Of a DNA stretch of 64,000 nt, positions 16,601-27,800 are shown one piece after another. A program made the translations under genes and the position numbers. The notes under the pieces are model-generated. The model was not told where the DNA came from. It saw nothing but the letters and a program-made list of their open reading frames with translations, and ran no database searches. Within the stretch, counting starts at the first letter, position 1. Every line of letters starts with the position of its first letter. The DNA is from JAWPMV01 sp039819665 (lineage in GTDB: Bacteria > Bacteroidota > Bacteroidia > J057), in NCBI GenBank assembly GCA_039819665.1, contig JBCBRM010000014.1, positions 1 through 64,000 on the forward strand. Reading direction: 5' to 3'.

Positions 16601-18322
16601 CTAGGGATGATTAATGACAACTTTCTTTTGCAATTTCTTTTTAAGGAAGCTAAATGTGAGGATATAAACCCCATTTTGTAGGTCTCCTACATCGATTTGC
16701 GTAAGGTTGCTCTCCGATTGTCCCTGGAGTACTCTTCTTCCATCTACACTCGTCAATTCATATGTAAAAGGACGGAAATCGGAAAGGAGGTTTAGATAAT
16801 TATCTGTAACTGGATTAGGGAAAAGCCTGAATTCGTCTGTGTCCTGCTCTACGAGATTCTCCTCTGCGCATACCCCCCAATTATAAATTTTGCTTTCCGA
16901 AATCGTAAACTCATTCAGGTTTATGTCCCAGGTATAGGTTCCTACTCTTTTGTAATTGCCTGAGCCCACATAACTATAAGTGTTTTTTCTTTGTCCCTGC
17001 CAACTCTCCAAAAGAGGGTCCCATCTGTAATTTTCGCTTAGGATGGTTTGCCCACTGGGGTTAAAGGCGCGGTCATACCTATTTTGTAAAACAAATTCTC
17101 TGGTTTCGTTGGAGTAGTCTGAGTAAATGTCGCTAATATTTCTACCCTGAGAGTCAAAAGTAACCTGATATCTGAAACCGTAATAGCGATTGTCGAAGGT
17201 GCTGAAATAAAGGGATTTCCTGTCATTTACCCTGTCCTGCTCATCATAAGCCGTTTCTTCCCTCGCAACAAGGATGAAGTCATTTGAGTCAGGCACCCAT
17301 TGGAACGCCTCAAAGAGAGAATCCTGTCCCTCAGCATTTAGTTCAAAAGCATTAAATGCATCCAATACCCACATATCATTTTCCCATCTGAATACCTCTT
17401 CACCTATTTGTCTCCCATTCTCAAAGCTTGTCTCTCTCCGTTGTTCAAAAGTCATGGGAGCGAGAGCATTTGGGCGACTGGAAGTAGTAATGGCAGAAAT
17501 ATTCCCTAGAGAATCATATTCATATTCAGTAAGGCGATCCACAAAATCTCTAAAATTCTGAACGACAATTGATATTCTATTTCCAGATACATCGTAATTG
17601 GTTTGATAGAAAGACTCCAACTCCCAATCTTCGATATCATTTCTCCAGTAATAGCCAGTTTCTGTTAGCCGCCTTCCAAAAGTCGTATAGGTAAATTCAA
17701 ATCGAGTACTTTGAACCCAATCCTTTTTTGTATCGTCCCAAATATCTCCCTGGCTTTCTACCCTTTGACCCAGATTATTGTTTTTACTCAATTCTCTTCT
17801 TCCGGAGGTAGTTCTATCATTAAAATCTGTCCGCTTCAATTCAAAATAATACTCTCTGTCTGTTGAATAATTGCTGAAATAATCAACAGCGACCCATTCT
17901 TTATTATCAAGGTCATAGATATATCTATAGCTGCTATAGTTATTATTGGGCGAAAAATATACCTCCTTGTATGCAGGAGTCCATACCCTTTTTGCATTGT
18001 CCCAGTTGAAGCTTATCGAAGCTCGGGTATTTTTTTCGTCATCCCTCCTCAAATCCTCTTTTCTAACGGGCTCCCATTTATTAAAGGAGAAATTCCAACT
18101 ATACTCAATACAGGAACTAAAATTAAAACAGGCGGCATCCCCTTTGTAGGTTGAGTAACTACACAATCTTTTTTGAATAGGTATAGAATCAGTCGGGGAA
18201 AGAATGGAATAGGTATAGGTACTATCCAGGCGTACTGTTTGTGCTTGGGCGTTGGAAAAAAAGCTAATAGACGTAAGTATAACAAGAATCCAAATCGCCG
18301 AAATTGGGTAACAGTTTTTCAT
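16601..18322 (-). CDS. T9SS-exported W-rich repeat protein (copy 2)
   Basis: A 573-residue paralog of the downstream gene, with the same architecture: signal peptide, a cysteine-containing N-terminal segment (C-S-Y-S-T-Y-K-G and A-C-F-N-F-S, matching C-V-Y-N-N-F-E-G and S-C-Y-N-F-S in copy 1), a train of Y-x-W-x(5)-W repeats and a T9SS sorting domain starting F-P-N-P-V. A conserved late cysteine segment (W-G-V-C-A-E here, Y-G-P-C-Q-Q in copy 1) links the repeats to the sorting domain. It heads the two-gene unit. The likely location is the outer surface or medium. Confidence 0.8.
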   Translation of the reverse strand: MKNCYPISAIWILVILTSISFFSNAQAQTVRLDSTYTYSILSPTDSIPIQKRLCSYSTYKGDAACFNFSSCIEYSWNFSFNKWEPVRKEDLRRDDEKNTRASISFNWDNAKRVWTPAYKEVYFSPNNNYSSYRYIYDLDNKEWVAVDYFSNYSTDREYYFELKRTDFNDRTTSGRRELSKNNNLGQRVESQGDIWDDTKKDWVQSTRFEFTYTTFGRRLTETGYYWRNDIEDWELESFYQTNYDVSGNRISIVVQNFRDFVDRLTEYEYDSLGNISAITTSSRPNALAPMTFEQRRETSFENGRQIGEEVFRWENDMWVLDAFNAFELNAEGQDSLFEAFQWVPDSNDFILVAREETAYDEQDRVNDRKSLYFSTFDNRYYGFRYQVTFDSQGRNISDIYSDYSNETREFVLQNRYDRAFNPSGQTILSENYRWDPLLESWQGQRKNTYSYVGSGNYKRVGTYTWDINLNEFTISESKIYNWGVCAEENLVEQDTDEFRLFPNPVTDNYLNLLSDFRPFTYELTSVDGRRVLQGQSESNLTQIDVGDLQNGVYILTFSFLKKKLQKKVVINHP

Positions 18323-18482
18323 GGAATGGTTCTTTAGGTTAGAGGTAGTCGATGTTTAGAACAAGAATATTAGCCAAATGCTATATGTAAAAATACAATA
18401 AGTCTTCGAATTTTATGACAAATTTATGGGAAAGGACTGATTTTCAACCATATTAGACGTAAAACCTAATGTAGAATAAACA

Positions 18483-18947
18483 ATGCCTGCGATTAAATTT
18501 AGTTGCCACAAGTTTATTTCTCAATTGCCTGATGCCATTTCCGGGCAAATAGCAGACATAGAGAAATGGAAAGACTTTAAAGGTCATGGCTTTCTACCCG
18601 GAATTGCAGATGCTTATTTTGATCCTAAAACTTCTGATATGGTAGGTTCGAAGATTCGAGTAAAAAATACGGATGGATCACTGCATATAGAGGAAATTCT
18701 CATATGGGAGGCAGATGCCGAAATCCTGATGAGGCTTCATGAGTTTTCTCCTCCCCTTAATCGAATAGCCAGCCATTTCATGGAACACTGGCATTTGGAA
18801 AGAGTTGCGGGAGGAACTATGGTTGAGAGGGCTTTTGAACTTTATCCTAAGTCTATTTTCACTCAACCTTTTCTCTGGATTATTTCTCTTTTTTTCAGAA
18901 AGGCGATTGATAAGCATTTGGATGAAATGGCTGGGAATACAAAATAA
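18483..18947 (+). CDS. SRPBCC-like (START/polyketide-cyclase fold) protein
   Basis: A 154-residue cytosolic protein. Length, the opening strand followed by a W-K-D-F helix, the G-x-L-P-G-I-A-D segment, and a long C-terminal helix (about 118-150) with F-R-K-A-I-D-K-H are typical of SRPBCC ligand-binding proteins, but there is no diagnostic motif. The ligand is unknown. It is monocistronic, followed by a bidirectional terminator and divergent from the T9SS pair. Confidence 0.6.
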   Translation: MPAIKFSCHKFISQLPDAISGQIADIEKWKDFKGHGFLPGIADAYFDPKTSDMVGSKIRVKNTDGSLHIEEILIWEADAEILMRLHEFSPPLNRIASHFMEHWHLERVAGGTMVERAFELYPKSIFTQPFLWIISLFFRKAIDKHLDEMAGNTK

Positions 18948-18976
18948 AAAAGGGCCACTTTGAGGCAGCCCTTTTT
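18947..18976. terminator. Bidirectional intrinsic terminator
   Basis: A 9-bp stem AAAAAGGGC/GCCCTTTTT with a 12-nt loop overlaps the end of the plus-strand SRPBCC gene. It ends 14 nt before the stop of the minus-strand susD-like gene. Confidence 0.85.
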
Positions 18977-18990
18977 CTAGTATTCAAAGC

Positions 18991-20358
18991 TTAGCAGTTA
19001 CAGCAAGCATTTTGAACGAGGTTTGGATTTCTGTCAATTTCCCTTTGAGGAATAGGCCAAATATCGTGACAAGGTTGATAACCTTGAATTTCAGCCTGCG
19101 CTCTACCTGTTCTTCTCAAATCGAGATATCTGTGGGCTCCTTCGAAGGAAAGCTCGATTAATCTCTCTTGGAGAATCAGGTCCATATAATTGCTTGCATC
19201 TAAGGTCACATCTGCCAATCCGGCTCTTGATCTTACCTGGTTGATCCAGCTGCTAGCTTCTGTAAAGTTCCCGAGTCTTGCCTGTGCTTCTGCTGCAATC
19301 AATACCAATTCTGCGTGACGGCTTATGATCAATGGGTCTGTCCCTGTTCCCGAAATACCTGAGGCGAAGTCATCGTATTTCAAAACGAATGGTACCAGAG
19401 CAGTATCAGAAAGCCCACAAGCAGACATTACCTCACCTACTTCCAAAACAGAAGCTGCTTTACGCAAATCACCCTCCTCGTAAGAAGCGAGGAATTTTGG
19501 AGAAGGTTCTACATCATGGCGTCCACCACATTCAGCAGGACTGTACCAGAAGTTCAGCACATTACCATCAGTCGCAGTAAATCCAATTCCATAAATCTGG
19601 TCAGCCAGATATGGGAAGGCATTCAGGTCGAAACCTGTACCCAAGACGGTAGTCGCTGAAGAAAGTGCATTGTTCCAATCTTCCTGGTAGAGATAAACAC
19701 GTGAAAGCAAAGCTGTTGCAGCTGAACTGGTTACGGTAAGTACATCACCGTCTCCGAGATTTTGCTCAGCAAACTGCAAATCTGCAATTATCTGATCATA
19801 AATTATAGACTGAGGATCATTAGGAACATTGATCACATCAGGAGCAACAGAACGCGTAGGTGACAGGATAAGAGGTACATCTCCATAATAATTAATCAGA
19901 TAAAAGTAACTAAGTGCGCGCAGGAATCTTGCCTGGGCAACAGAGCTATTCTTATCCGCATCAGAAAAAGATTCATCCTGGACAGCAGGAATCAATTCAA
20001 TTACGTTATTGGCGCGGTTGATTACGTCATAAAAATCGGAGAATACGCCAGCATTAGTCCCATTGGAAGTTTGTACGTTGAGGGTAGCAAACTCAAAACG
20101 AGAAGGGAAAGTTCCTGTAAAGATCGCTTCGTCAGAATAAATCTGCGCTAAAGCCAGGAATCCGTCAAACAATACCGTTCCATCTTGAAGGCCGTCATAA
20201 ACACCATTAAGCAGGGCATCTGCGGTCTTTTTGTCATTGATCCCGGCAGAAACAGGGATTGAGTTCTGAGGTCTTACGTCCTCCAGGTCTATTGCATCAC
20301 AGGCAGTGGCTATGAGAGCGATCGCAATTACCTGAAGATATATAAATAAATTCTTCAT
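18991..20358 (-). CDS. SusD/RagB-family outer-membrane lipoprotein
   Basis: A 455-residue nutrient-binding lipoprotein with a lipobox ending I-A-T-A-C (Cys20). The N-terminal region has the SusD pattern A-D-A-L-L-N-G-V-Y-D-G-L, and the TPR-like scaffold shows A-R-F-L-R-A-L-S-Y-F-Y-L-I-N-Y-Y-G-D-V-P. The C-terminus has R-x-x-R-x-G-L-A-D-V, then L-Q-E-R-L-I-E-L-S-F-E-G-x-R, then D-I-W-P-I-P, a classic RagB/SusD ending. It lies 20 nt downstream of susC, forming the usual transporter pair. At about 455 residues it is at the short end of the family. The substrate is unknown; the nearby PfkB kinase suggests a sugar. Confidence 0.95.
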   Translation of the reverse strand: MKNLFIYLQVIAIALIATACDAIDLEDVRPQNSIPVSAGINDKKTADALLNGVYDGLQDGTVLFDGFLALAQIYSDEAIFTGTFPSRFEFATLNVQTSNGTNAGVFSDFYDVINRANNVIELIPAVQDESFSDADKNSSVAQARFLRALSYFYLINYYGDVPLILSPTRSVAPDVINVPNDPQSIIYDQIIADLQFAEQNLGDGDVLTVTSSAATALLSRVYLYQEDWNNALSSATTVLGTGFDLNAFPYLADQIYGIGFTATDGNVLNFWYSPAECGGRHDVEPSPKFLASYEEGDLRKAASVLEVGEVMSACGLSDTALVPFVLKYDDFASGISGTGTDPLIISRHAELVLIAAEAQARLGNFTEASSWINQVRSRAGLADVTLDASNYMDLILQERLIELSFEGAHRYLDLRRTGRAQAEIQGYQPCHDIWPIPQREIDRNPNLVQNACCNC

Positions 20359-20378
20359 TGTTTGTAATTTTTTAGTGC

Positions 20379-23300
20379 TTAAAAGCCAATGTTAATTCCT
20401 CCTACAATGCTTCTTGCCTGAGGATAAGTAAGGAAGTCTGTACCAGGAGCAGTATTGGTTTCTCCGAATGTACTTACTTCAGGATCATACCAGGAATAAT
20501 TGGTCCAGGTAACCAGGTTCTGACCGGTTACGTACACACGTAGCTTTTGCAAGCCAATGCTGTTCAATACACTTCGTGGGAAGGTGTAAGAAAGCGTAGC
20601 AACTTTCAAGCGTAAGTAAGATCCGTCTTCAACGAAACGAGTAGAATTTCTACGGTTGTTGTTGGGGTCTCCAACTACGGCTCTAGGATAATCTGCATCA
20701 TCGCCTTCTTGTTGCCATCTTCCGTCCCATGCGCGCTGAGTTACAGAGAAAACAGAGTGCATCCCTTCCGCAAACTCAAGGTTGTTGTTGTAGATGTCAT
20801 TACCCCAGGAGAACTGCCAGAATGTATTCAACTCAATTCCTTTGAAGGAGAAAATATTGGTTAAGCCACCCGTCCATGAAGGAAGTCCCTGGCCAATAAA
20901 GGTTCTGTCAGCATCTGTAATTCTTCCATCGGGAGGAAGGTCGTCAGCAGTACCAAGAATTCCATCCTCACCAGCTCCACCACTAATATCCTGGAATCTG
21001 AAATCTCCAGGAGCGGCACCTGGCTGATAGGGAGTCGTATCATCACCATCCAAAGCAGCATCTGCTGCAATTTGCTCATCATTTTGGTAAATATCATCTA
21101 CTACATATCCAAAGAAAGCACCAATCGGGTGTCCTTCCGCCAGACGAGTAGCAAAACCTACATCAATAGGCTGGCTTTCGAAAAGCTCCAGAATCTCATT
21201 TTCATTGAATCCAGCAATCAGGCTAATGTCCCACTGGAAATCCTTGGTAGAAACCGGAACAAAGTTAAGGCTGATATCAAATCCTGTGTTTCTTACTTTA
21301 CCGATGTTCTCAGTTACACTGGCAAAACCAGTCGTAGTCGGAATCGGCTTATTTAGGAGCAAATCATCAGTGTCTTTGATGTAGTACTCCAGACTACCGC
21401 CGATGCGTGAATCCAGAATGCCAAAATCAATACCGATATTGGTTTGCGTAGTGGTTTCCCATCTCAAGTCAGGATTACCCAATTGAGTAGTGATAATACC
21501 CGGAAGATCAAGATAGTTTGCTCCTGCTCCGAAAAGCTGAAGGGCTGTAAAGTTTCCGATACCGTTGTTACCGGTTTGCCCCCAACCTACGCGAACTTTC
21601 AACAGATCAAATCCTCTTCCTACCATCCAGTCTTCATTGGAGATTTTCCATCCGGCAGAAACTCCGGGGAAGTATCCAAATTTGTTGTTTACAAAACGAG
21701 AAGATCCGTCCGTACGGAATACACCGGTCAGGAAGAAACGATCTGCGAAAGAATAGTCAATATTTGCAAAGTAAGACTGGAGTCTATCACCCGAGAAACT
21801 ACCGGTGATGGTTGTTGGAGAAGCACCAGAAGAAAGACCTGTAAAATCATCCGTTGGGAAATCATTCACTTCTGCAAAGAGGCGATCGATTCTATCTTCC
21901 TGGAACTCTGCACCGATATTGAAATCAAGCGTACTTGCTCCAAAATTGGTATTGTAGTTCAGGGTATAGTTGTTTACCCAGCGGAAGTCAGTTACTTCAC
22001 TATTGGTTCCTGTTCCTGTATTGGAAGACTGAAGAATAGAGGGCTCGTAAACGGTTTCTCTCAAACTCAAAGCATCGATACCCAAGCCAACTTTCAGAGA
22101 AAGTCCGTCAATAAATTCATACTTGGCAAAGGCATTTCCATTCAAACGGTGAGAAATGATCTTGTTGTCATAATTCTCAATGTTGTTTACCGGATTTTCC
22201 CAGCCCAAACCTGAGGCGAAAGATCCATCTTCATTTCTTACAGGTACAGTAGAAGGCCATAAAATGGCAATCGAAACAATCCCAAAGATGTTATTGTCAT
22301 TTCTTACCCGGTCATTTACGGAGTTGTTGTACCCCATATTCATGCCTATGCTCAATTTGTCATTGGCTTGATGATCCAGGTTCAGACGTGCGCTGTAGCG
22401 TTGGAAGCGAGAGCTTTCGATAATCCCCTCATTGTCATGATAGGATAAACCCGCATAAAAACGTGTTTTGGCATCTCCACCACTAAAACTAAGGCTATAA
22501 TCTTCGATAGTTCCATTGTTGAAGATCAGGTCCTGCCAGTAGGTATCTCCCTGGAATCCACCCAGGAAGAAGTTTCTATCTCCATAGATTTCGCCTAAAT
22601 AATCCCTGTAGCCAGCTGAGTCCAGAACCGGAATTAACTTGATCGGATCTTGAGAACCGTAGGAAGCATTAAATTCTACCTTGGTTCTACCGGCTTTACC
22701 AGATTTGGTAGTGATCAATACAACTCCATTGGCTCCACGAGAACCGTAGATGGCCGCAGTCGAAGCGTCTTTCAATACGTTGATAGATTCAATGTCATTA
22801 GGGTTGAGGTCAGCCAGGGCATTAAGGTCCTGTCCACCTACTCCTATTTGTGAAAAGTTTCCGGAGATCAAAGGGACTCCATCAATTACATAAAGAGGTT
22901 GATTCGTAGCAGAGATAGAGGTAGAGCCACGAACCCGTACATCTACACTTGCACCAGGAGTACCAGAAGACTGGGTTACAATTACTCCAGCTGCTCTTCC
23001 TCGGAGTGCAGTTTGAAGTCCTACTCCGGGTACATCCTGAATCACTTCAGAATTTACAGTAGAAATAGCACCGGTCACATCGCCCGATCTTTTGGTACCA
23101 TAAGCGGTTACCACTACTTCATCTACTCCCAGATAGTCTTCAACCAGCGTGATTGTGTAGTTAGTGTTGCCGTCGAGTTTGATCTCTTGTGTTTTGTAAC
23201 CTACATAGGTTACTACTAATGCTGTGGCTCCTTCAGGCACAGTTAGCTTGAAGTTACCCTCATTGTCAGTAGAGGTACCAAAGGTCGTTCCTTTTACCAC

Positions 23301-23417
23301 AATTGAGGCAAAACTGAGCGGTCCATCAGCATCTCTGACAGAGCCTGTAATGGTCTGACTCCATAAAAAGGAGCAGCAGATAACCATCAGACTCAATAGC
23401 GTTGATAGTCGTTTCAT
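20379..23417 (-). CDS. SusC/RagA-family TonB-dependent outer-membrane transporter
   Basis: A 1012-residue receptor: signal peptide (1-20), a carboxypeptidase-regulatory-like beta-sandwich (about 21-105, I-T-G-S-V-R-D-A-D-G), the SusC linker D-E-V-V-V-T-A-Y-G-T, a plug domain (about 115-225) with Y-V-I-D-G-V-P, and a C-terminal 22-strand barrel ending in G-I-N-I-G-F. It imports a large substrate with SusD as lid, powered by TonB. It heads the SusC-SusD unit; the 362-nt upstream region carries the promoter. No anti-sigma/sigma pair is adjacent, and the PfkB kinase is divergent. Confidence 0.96.
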   Translation of the reverse strand: MKRLSTLLSLMVICCSFLWSQTITGSVRDADGPLSFASIVVKGTTFGTSTDNEGNFKLTVPEGATALVVTYVGYKTQEIKLDGNTNYTITLVEDYLGVDEVVVTAYGTKRSGDVTGAISTVNSEVIQDVPGVGLQTALRGRAAGVIVTQSSGTPGASVDVRVRGSTSISATNQPLYVIDGVPLISGNFSQIGVGGQDLNALADLNPNDIESINVLKDASTAAIYGSRGANGVVLITTKSGKAGRTKVEFNASYGSQDPIKLIPVLDSAGYRDYLGEIYGDRNFFLGGFQGDTYWQDLIFNNGTIEDYSLSFSGGDAKTRFYAGLSYHDNEGIIESSRFQRYSARLNLDHQANDKLSIGMNMGYNNSVNDRVRNDNNIFGIVSIAILWPSTVPVRNEDGSFASGLGWENPVNNIENYDNKIISHRLNGNAFAKYEFIDGLSLKVGLGIDALSLRETVYEPSILQSSNTGTGTNSEVTDFRWVNNYTLNYNTNFGASTLDFNIGAEFQEDRIDRLFAEVNDFPTDDFTGLSSGASPTTITGSFSGDRLQSYFANIDYSFADRFFLTGVFRTDGSSRFVNNKFGYFPGVSAGWKISNEDWMVGRGFDLLKVRVGWGQTGNNGIGNFTALQLFGAGANYLDLPGIITTQLGNPDLRWETTTQTNIGIDFGILDSRIGGSLEYYIKDTDDLLLNKPIPTTTGFASVTENIGKVRNTGFDISLNFVPVSTKDFQWDISLIAGFNENEILELFESQPIDVGFATRLAEGHPIGAFFGYVVDDIYQNDEQIAADAALDGDDTTPYQPGAAPGDFRFQDISGGAGEDGILGTADDLPPDGRITDADRTFIGQGLPSWTGGLTNIFSFKGIELNTFWQFSWGNDIYNNNLEFAEGMHSVFSVTQRAWDGRWQQEGDDADYPRAVVGDPNNNRRNSTRFVEDGSYLRLKVATLSYTFPRSVLNSIGLQKLRVYVTGQNLVTWTNYSWYDPEVSTFGETNTAPGTDFLTYPQARSIVGGINIGF

Positions 23418-23779
23418 AACGTTAGATTAGAATTGAAAACATGTGTGAAAGAACGTGTGCTATCCTTCTCGGATATGATCATGGTTTTCTTTAAGAAGTC
23501 ATGGTTTGCACTTGTGTTTTTGGTTAGTGAATGTGTGTATAATTCTTGGTGTTTAAACTTTGGTTAGGTATCCTTAACTGTCCTTAGTAACGAAAAGTTT
23601 GAAGGAAGGTCTACTTCGCACATTGAAAAAATTTGATTTTGTAGAGTAGATTTGCCTCAAAATCAAAGAGTTTGGAATGCAATAGCAGATTTTTTCTGAT
23701 TTATTTCTATCACTTTTCTTTCAATTTTTTAAATAATTTTAGATAATCGTAGCTACTTTCCTCTTTAACATCCAGAAAT
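23418..23779. other. Divergent promoter region of susC-like and sugar kinase genes
   Basis: A 362-nt AT-rich spacer between divergent starts. It must hold the promoters for both units. There are several short AT-rich tracts near 23630-23760, but no unambiguous -33/-7 pair, operator palindrome, small gene or terminator was found. Confidence 0.5.
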
Positions 23780-24673
23780 ATGCGTGTACTTTCATTTGGC
23801 GAAATCCTATGGGATATCATAGAGCACAAATACTATATTGGAGGAGCTCCTTTCAACTTTGCATCGCACATTAGCCGATGTGGAGCTGATACATATATGG
23901 TATCGAGGTTGGGAAAAGATATTTGGGGTGAAAAGGCGTATGAGGAGGCCAAGAAATTGGGCATACATCCTGACTTCATTCAATGGGATGCAGATAAGCC
24001 TACAGGAACGGTAGATGTCTTTCTCAATAATGGTCAGCCCTCTTATATCATCAATCCTAAGGTAGCCTATGACTATCTGGATTTTGAAGAATTGATCGAA
24101 GCAGGTCTCCAAAATAAATCCTTCGATATGTTTGGCTTTGGGTCTCTGGCTCAAAGGAATGAAACTTCCCGCAAGTGCCTGTATCGCATTCTGGAAAGCC
24201 TAAGTTTTGAGCATATCTTTTACGATGTGAATTTGAGGAAAGATTGTTTTTCAGCTGAGATTGTAAATGAATCCCTGAAATATAGTACCATTCTAAAACT
24301 GAATGATGATGAGGTACCCATCATTTCTGAATTTGCTTTCTCCAAAAAAATGGGGATAGAAGATTTTTGTGAAAAGGTTTCAGCTGAAAGGGGACAGAAT
24401 ATCATCATCGTTACAGCTGGAGGAGATGGTTGCTTCATTTACCACGAGGACAAACTCCACAAAGTCCCGGGAAAGAAAGTAGAGGTAGTTGATACGGTGG
24501 GAGCAGGAGATTCTTTTAGTGCGGCTTTCCTTGCGATCTATTTTAAAAAGAGAGATCCCATTTATGCTGCTTCTGTAGCAAACCAGCTAGGAGCTTTTGT
24601 TGCCTCTTCTCATGGACCCATCCCCGAATATTCAAATGAGTTGAAAAAAGTACTTGAGATAGACCAAGCCTGA
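23780..24673 (+). CDS. PfkB-family carbohydrate kinase (fructokinase-like)
   Basis: A 297-residue ribokinase-family sugar kinase. The N-terminal G-E-I-L-W-D and G-G-A-P-F-N-F-A mark the substrate-binding signature of fructokinases, and D-T-V-G-A-G-D-S-F-S-A-A-F near residue 240-252 is the PfkB signature 2 with the catalytic Asp and anion hole. It likely phosphorylates a hexose such as fructose with ATP. It is divergent from the SusC/SusD unit, which supports sugar as the imported material. A small hairpin overlaps its stop codon. Confidence 0.88.
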   Translation: MRVLSFGEILWDIIEHKYYIGGAPFNFASHISRCGADTYMVSRLGKDIWGEKAYEEAKKLGIHPDFIQWDADKPTGTVDVFLNNGQPSYIINPKVAYDYLDFEELIEAGLQNKSFDMFGFGSLAQRNETSRKCLYRILESLSFEHIFYDVNLRKDCFSAEIVNESLKYSTILKLNDDEVPIISEFAFSKKMGIEDFCEKVSAERGQNIIIVTAGGDGCFIYHEDKLHKVPGKKVEVVDTVGAGDSFSAAFLAIYFKKRDPIYAASVANQLGAFVASSHGPIPEYSNELKKVLEIDQA

Positions 24674-24690
24674 TTGAGGAAAAATCAGGC
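24668..24690 (+). terminator. Hairpin at the end of the sugar kinase gene
   Basis: An 8-bp stem GCCTGATT/AATCAGGC with a 7-nt loop overlaps the TGA stop codon at 24671-24673. There is no strong T-run downstream, so it may be a weak terminator or an mRNA-end structure. Confidence 0.5.
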
Positions 24691-24895
24691 ATTCTGCTTA
24701 CCTTAAGCTAAATATTAACTACTACTGGCGGATGGCATATAAAGTTGCTGTCTTCCCCAATTTTAGATTTCATGAAAAAAGAGATTGGTGGAAATCCCTT
24801 TCCCTTAAATCTGAAACTTATCTCCCAGATAAGTTCAATATCGTCTAAGTATTTTCCTCATATTCTTTCAATTAACGGCTTTATTGATTTGACAT

Positions 24896-27800
24896 ATGAA
24901 GCTTACTAATACACATAGGAAATACCTGACTGGAGCATTTTTACTTTTGCTTATATCCCTGCTTATCACTTTCTGGCCCAGTAGAGGACCTCAGCTTGAT
25001 CTACCCAAGACGGTTGACTTCAATTATCACATCCGGCCCTTGCTTTCCCAAAACTGCTTTGTCTGCCACGGACCAGACTCCAGTTCGCGCGAGGCAGGTT
25101 TGAGGCTGGATAACATTGAGGGTGCTACTGCTTTATTGGAAAGTGGGAACTATGCGATAGTTCCAGGGGATGCAGATGCGGGAAGTTTGATCGAACGCAT
25201 CCGATCTGAAAATCCTGAAATGCGGATGCCCCCTCCCGAGGCTAAAAAGATTATGAGCGAACGCGAGATTGCTTTATTGGAGAAGTGGATCGATCAAGGG
25301 GCAGAGTGGAAACCTCACTGGGCCTTTATTCCCCCAGAATTGCCAAATATGCCCAAAAATCTAAGGGAAACAACTGTATCACATAAAATCGATCATTTTA
25401 TTGAGGAAGAACTTACAAGAAGAAAACTGATAAAAAGCGATAAGGCCAGTAAGAATTCTCTGATTAGGCGTGCTTCCTATATCCTGACAGGATTACCTCC
25501 TGCTCCAGAGGCCGTAGATGCATTTCTTGCAGATTCTTCAGATTTGGCCTTCGCAAAAGTAGTAGATCAATACCTGGCTTCTCCTCATTTTGGGGAAAGA
25601 TGGGCCAGGCATTGGATGGATTTGGTACGTTATGGAGAAGCTATGGGGCATGAGTTTGACATCGAAATCAGCCATGCATGGGAGTATAGGGATTACTTGA
25701 TTCGCGCTTTCAATACAGATGTTCCTTTTGATCTCTTTGTGAAAGAACATTTAGCAGGAGATATGCTGAATGAGCCTCGTTATCATCCGGCTGAAGGATA
25801 CAATGAATCCATTTTTGGAACGGGATATTTTTATCTGGGTGAAGGCAAACACAGCCCGGTAGATACCAAACAGGAAGAAGCGGATAAGATCGACAATATG
25901 ATCGATGTAACGTCCAAGACTTTTCAGGCGCTGACAGTAGCTTGTTCCCGTTGCCATGACCACAAATTTGATCCCATTCCTACTACCGACTATTATGCTA
26001 TGTATGGTATGATTGAAAGTGCCAGATTGGGACCTCATCCTGCCAGAAGTGGAAAGGAAAAAGTCGAAACTTTTAGTAAACTCAAAGAAGTCAAGCAATT
26101 GATTCGGGTAGAGGTGGCAAAAGATTGGGGGATCGCCTTGGAGAAAATGTCAGAGGAATCTGTTTTTCAATTGGCCCGCTTTTTTGAAGAAGGTGAAAAT
26201 GAAAGCGTACGTCCTGTAAGAGATAAAACAGCTGAGGGTTATAAACTGATTGCGGATTTTCGTACAGGTAGCTGGGATGGATGGTTCAGTTCAGGTTTTG
26301 CTTTTGGGGAAAGGCCCCTAATGGGGGAACCTGTATTTGATCCACAAAGTGGTGCCTTGATCGAGATGCAGAAAGGCTTTGCTTCAAGCCGTGCTTATGG
26401 AACAGGGGTACATGGGGTACTTCGTTCTCCCACCTTTATCCTCGAACATGACAGCATAGCCATAAGAGCGTCAGGAAAAGGTGGACAAATCCGCCTGATT
26501 GTCGATAACTTTCAGGTCATTCGAAATCCTCTCTACGGAAATCTGGAAATCACGCTTGATGATGAGGAATTCAAAACGTATTACATAGACCTGGATTTGG
26601 TGAAAGGGAAAAAAGCCTTTTTCCAGTTTACCCCCGGCAACTACAATGTACATGGTAGCAATGTCTATCACCAGGATAAAGAAAGCTATGTCGAGGTAGA
26701 ATATGCCTATCAATTTACAGGAGGTGAGCCTGAAATGAATATCCCTGAAATTAAGGCGAAAGAAAATGTTGGGCTGGATGAGGAAAAGAAGATCCTGGCC
26801 AAGTGGATAGCGGATGATTTGAGCCGGCAAGATTTTGCTCAACTCAATTCGATCATCAAGAAAACTACTTCAAGTGGGCCTGCTCCCAAACTTAATCAGC
26901 TACTTTCACTGAGAGATAGTCTGCAAGCAGCCCTATATGATTCTACGCATTTTATAGGAATGACCGAAGGAGATGCAGTTTTTAGTGCTGTCTTTATACG
27001 GGGGAATATTAATCAACAATCGGAAGAAAAGGTTCCTCATCAATTCCTAAGTGCTGTACCAAATGATATGGGAGACTTTCCTCAAACGGGAAGTGGGCGT
27101 CTTGCATGGGCTGAAGCAGTCATGGATGAGGGGAATCCCCTCACGGCCCGGGTCATAGTAAATCGTCTTTGGCATCATGTATTTGGCAGAGGAATTGTTG
27201 AGACGGTAGACAATTTTGGATTGCAGGGGAAATTGCCCAGCCATCCAGAACTGCTGGATTTTCTTGCGATAAAGATGCAAGAGGAAAACTGGTCGATAAA
27301 GAGAATGCTCAGGCATATGCTTTTGACAGAAGCCTTCCAACGATCAACTACTGCTATACCTGAAAGTCAGGAGAAAGATCCCACAGATATTTATCTGCAT
27401 CATTTTCCCATCAGGAGGCTGGAAGGAGAGGCAATTAGGGATGGGATGCTGGCTACAGCAGATTGTATGGATTCTACCCTTTATGGAGAACCTATTCCCA
27501 TTCATTTAACTCCTTTTATGACGGGTAGGGGAAAGCCCCGTATTTCTGGTCCACTAGATGGAATGGGTAGGAGAAGTATCTACACGGCTGTTCGAAGAAA
27601 TTTCCTCTCGCCCATGATGCAGGTCTTTGATGCACCTATTCCCTTTTCCACTTTCGGCAAAAGACTTACCACAAATGTTCCTGCCCAATCCCTGACTTTG
27701 CTCAATGATCCCTTTGTGCAGGACCAGGCCTCCAATTTCGCCCTCAATATGCTCACACAGGGACCAGAGAATATGGAAGATCGAATTGTTTTCATTTATG

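Noticed and set aside
21444..22214. 256-codon open frame antisense to the susC-like gene
   Set aside because: It lies fully inside a well-supported coding region on the other strand, has no homology features and unnatural composition (Ser, Cys, Arg rich).
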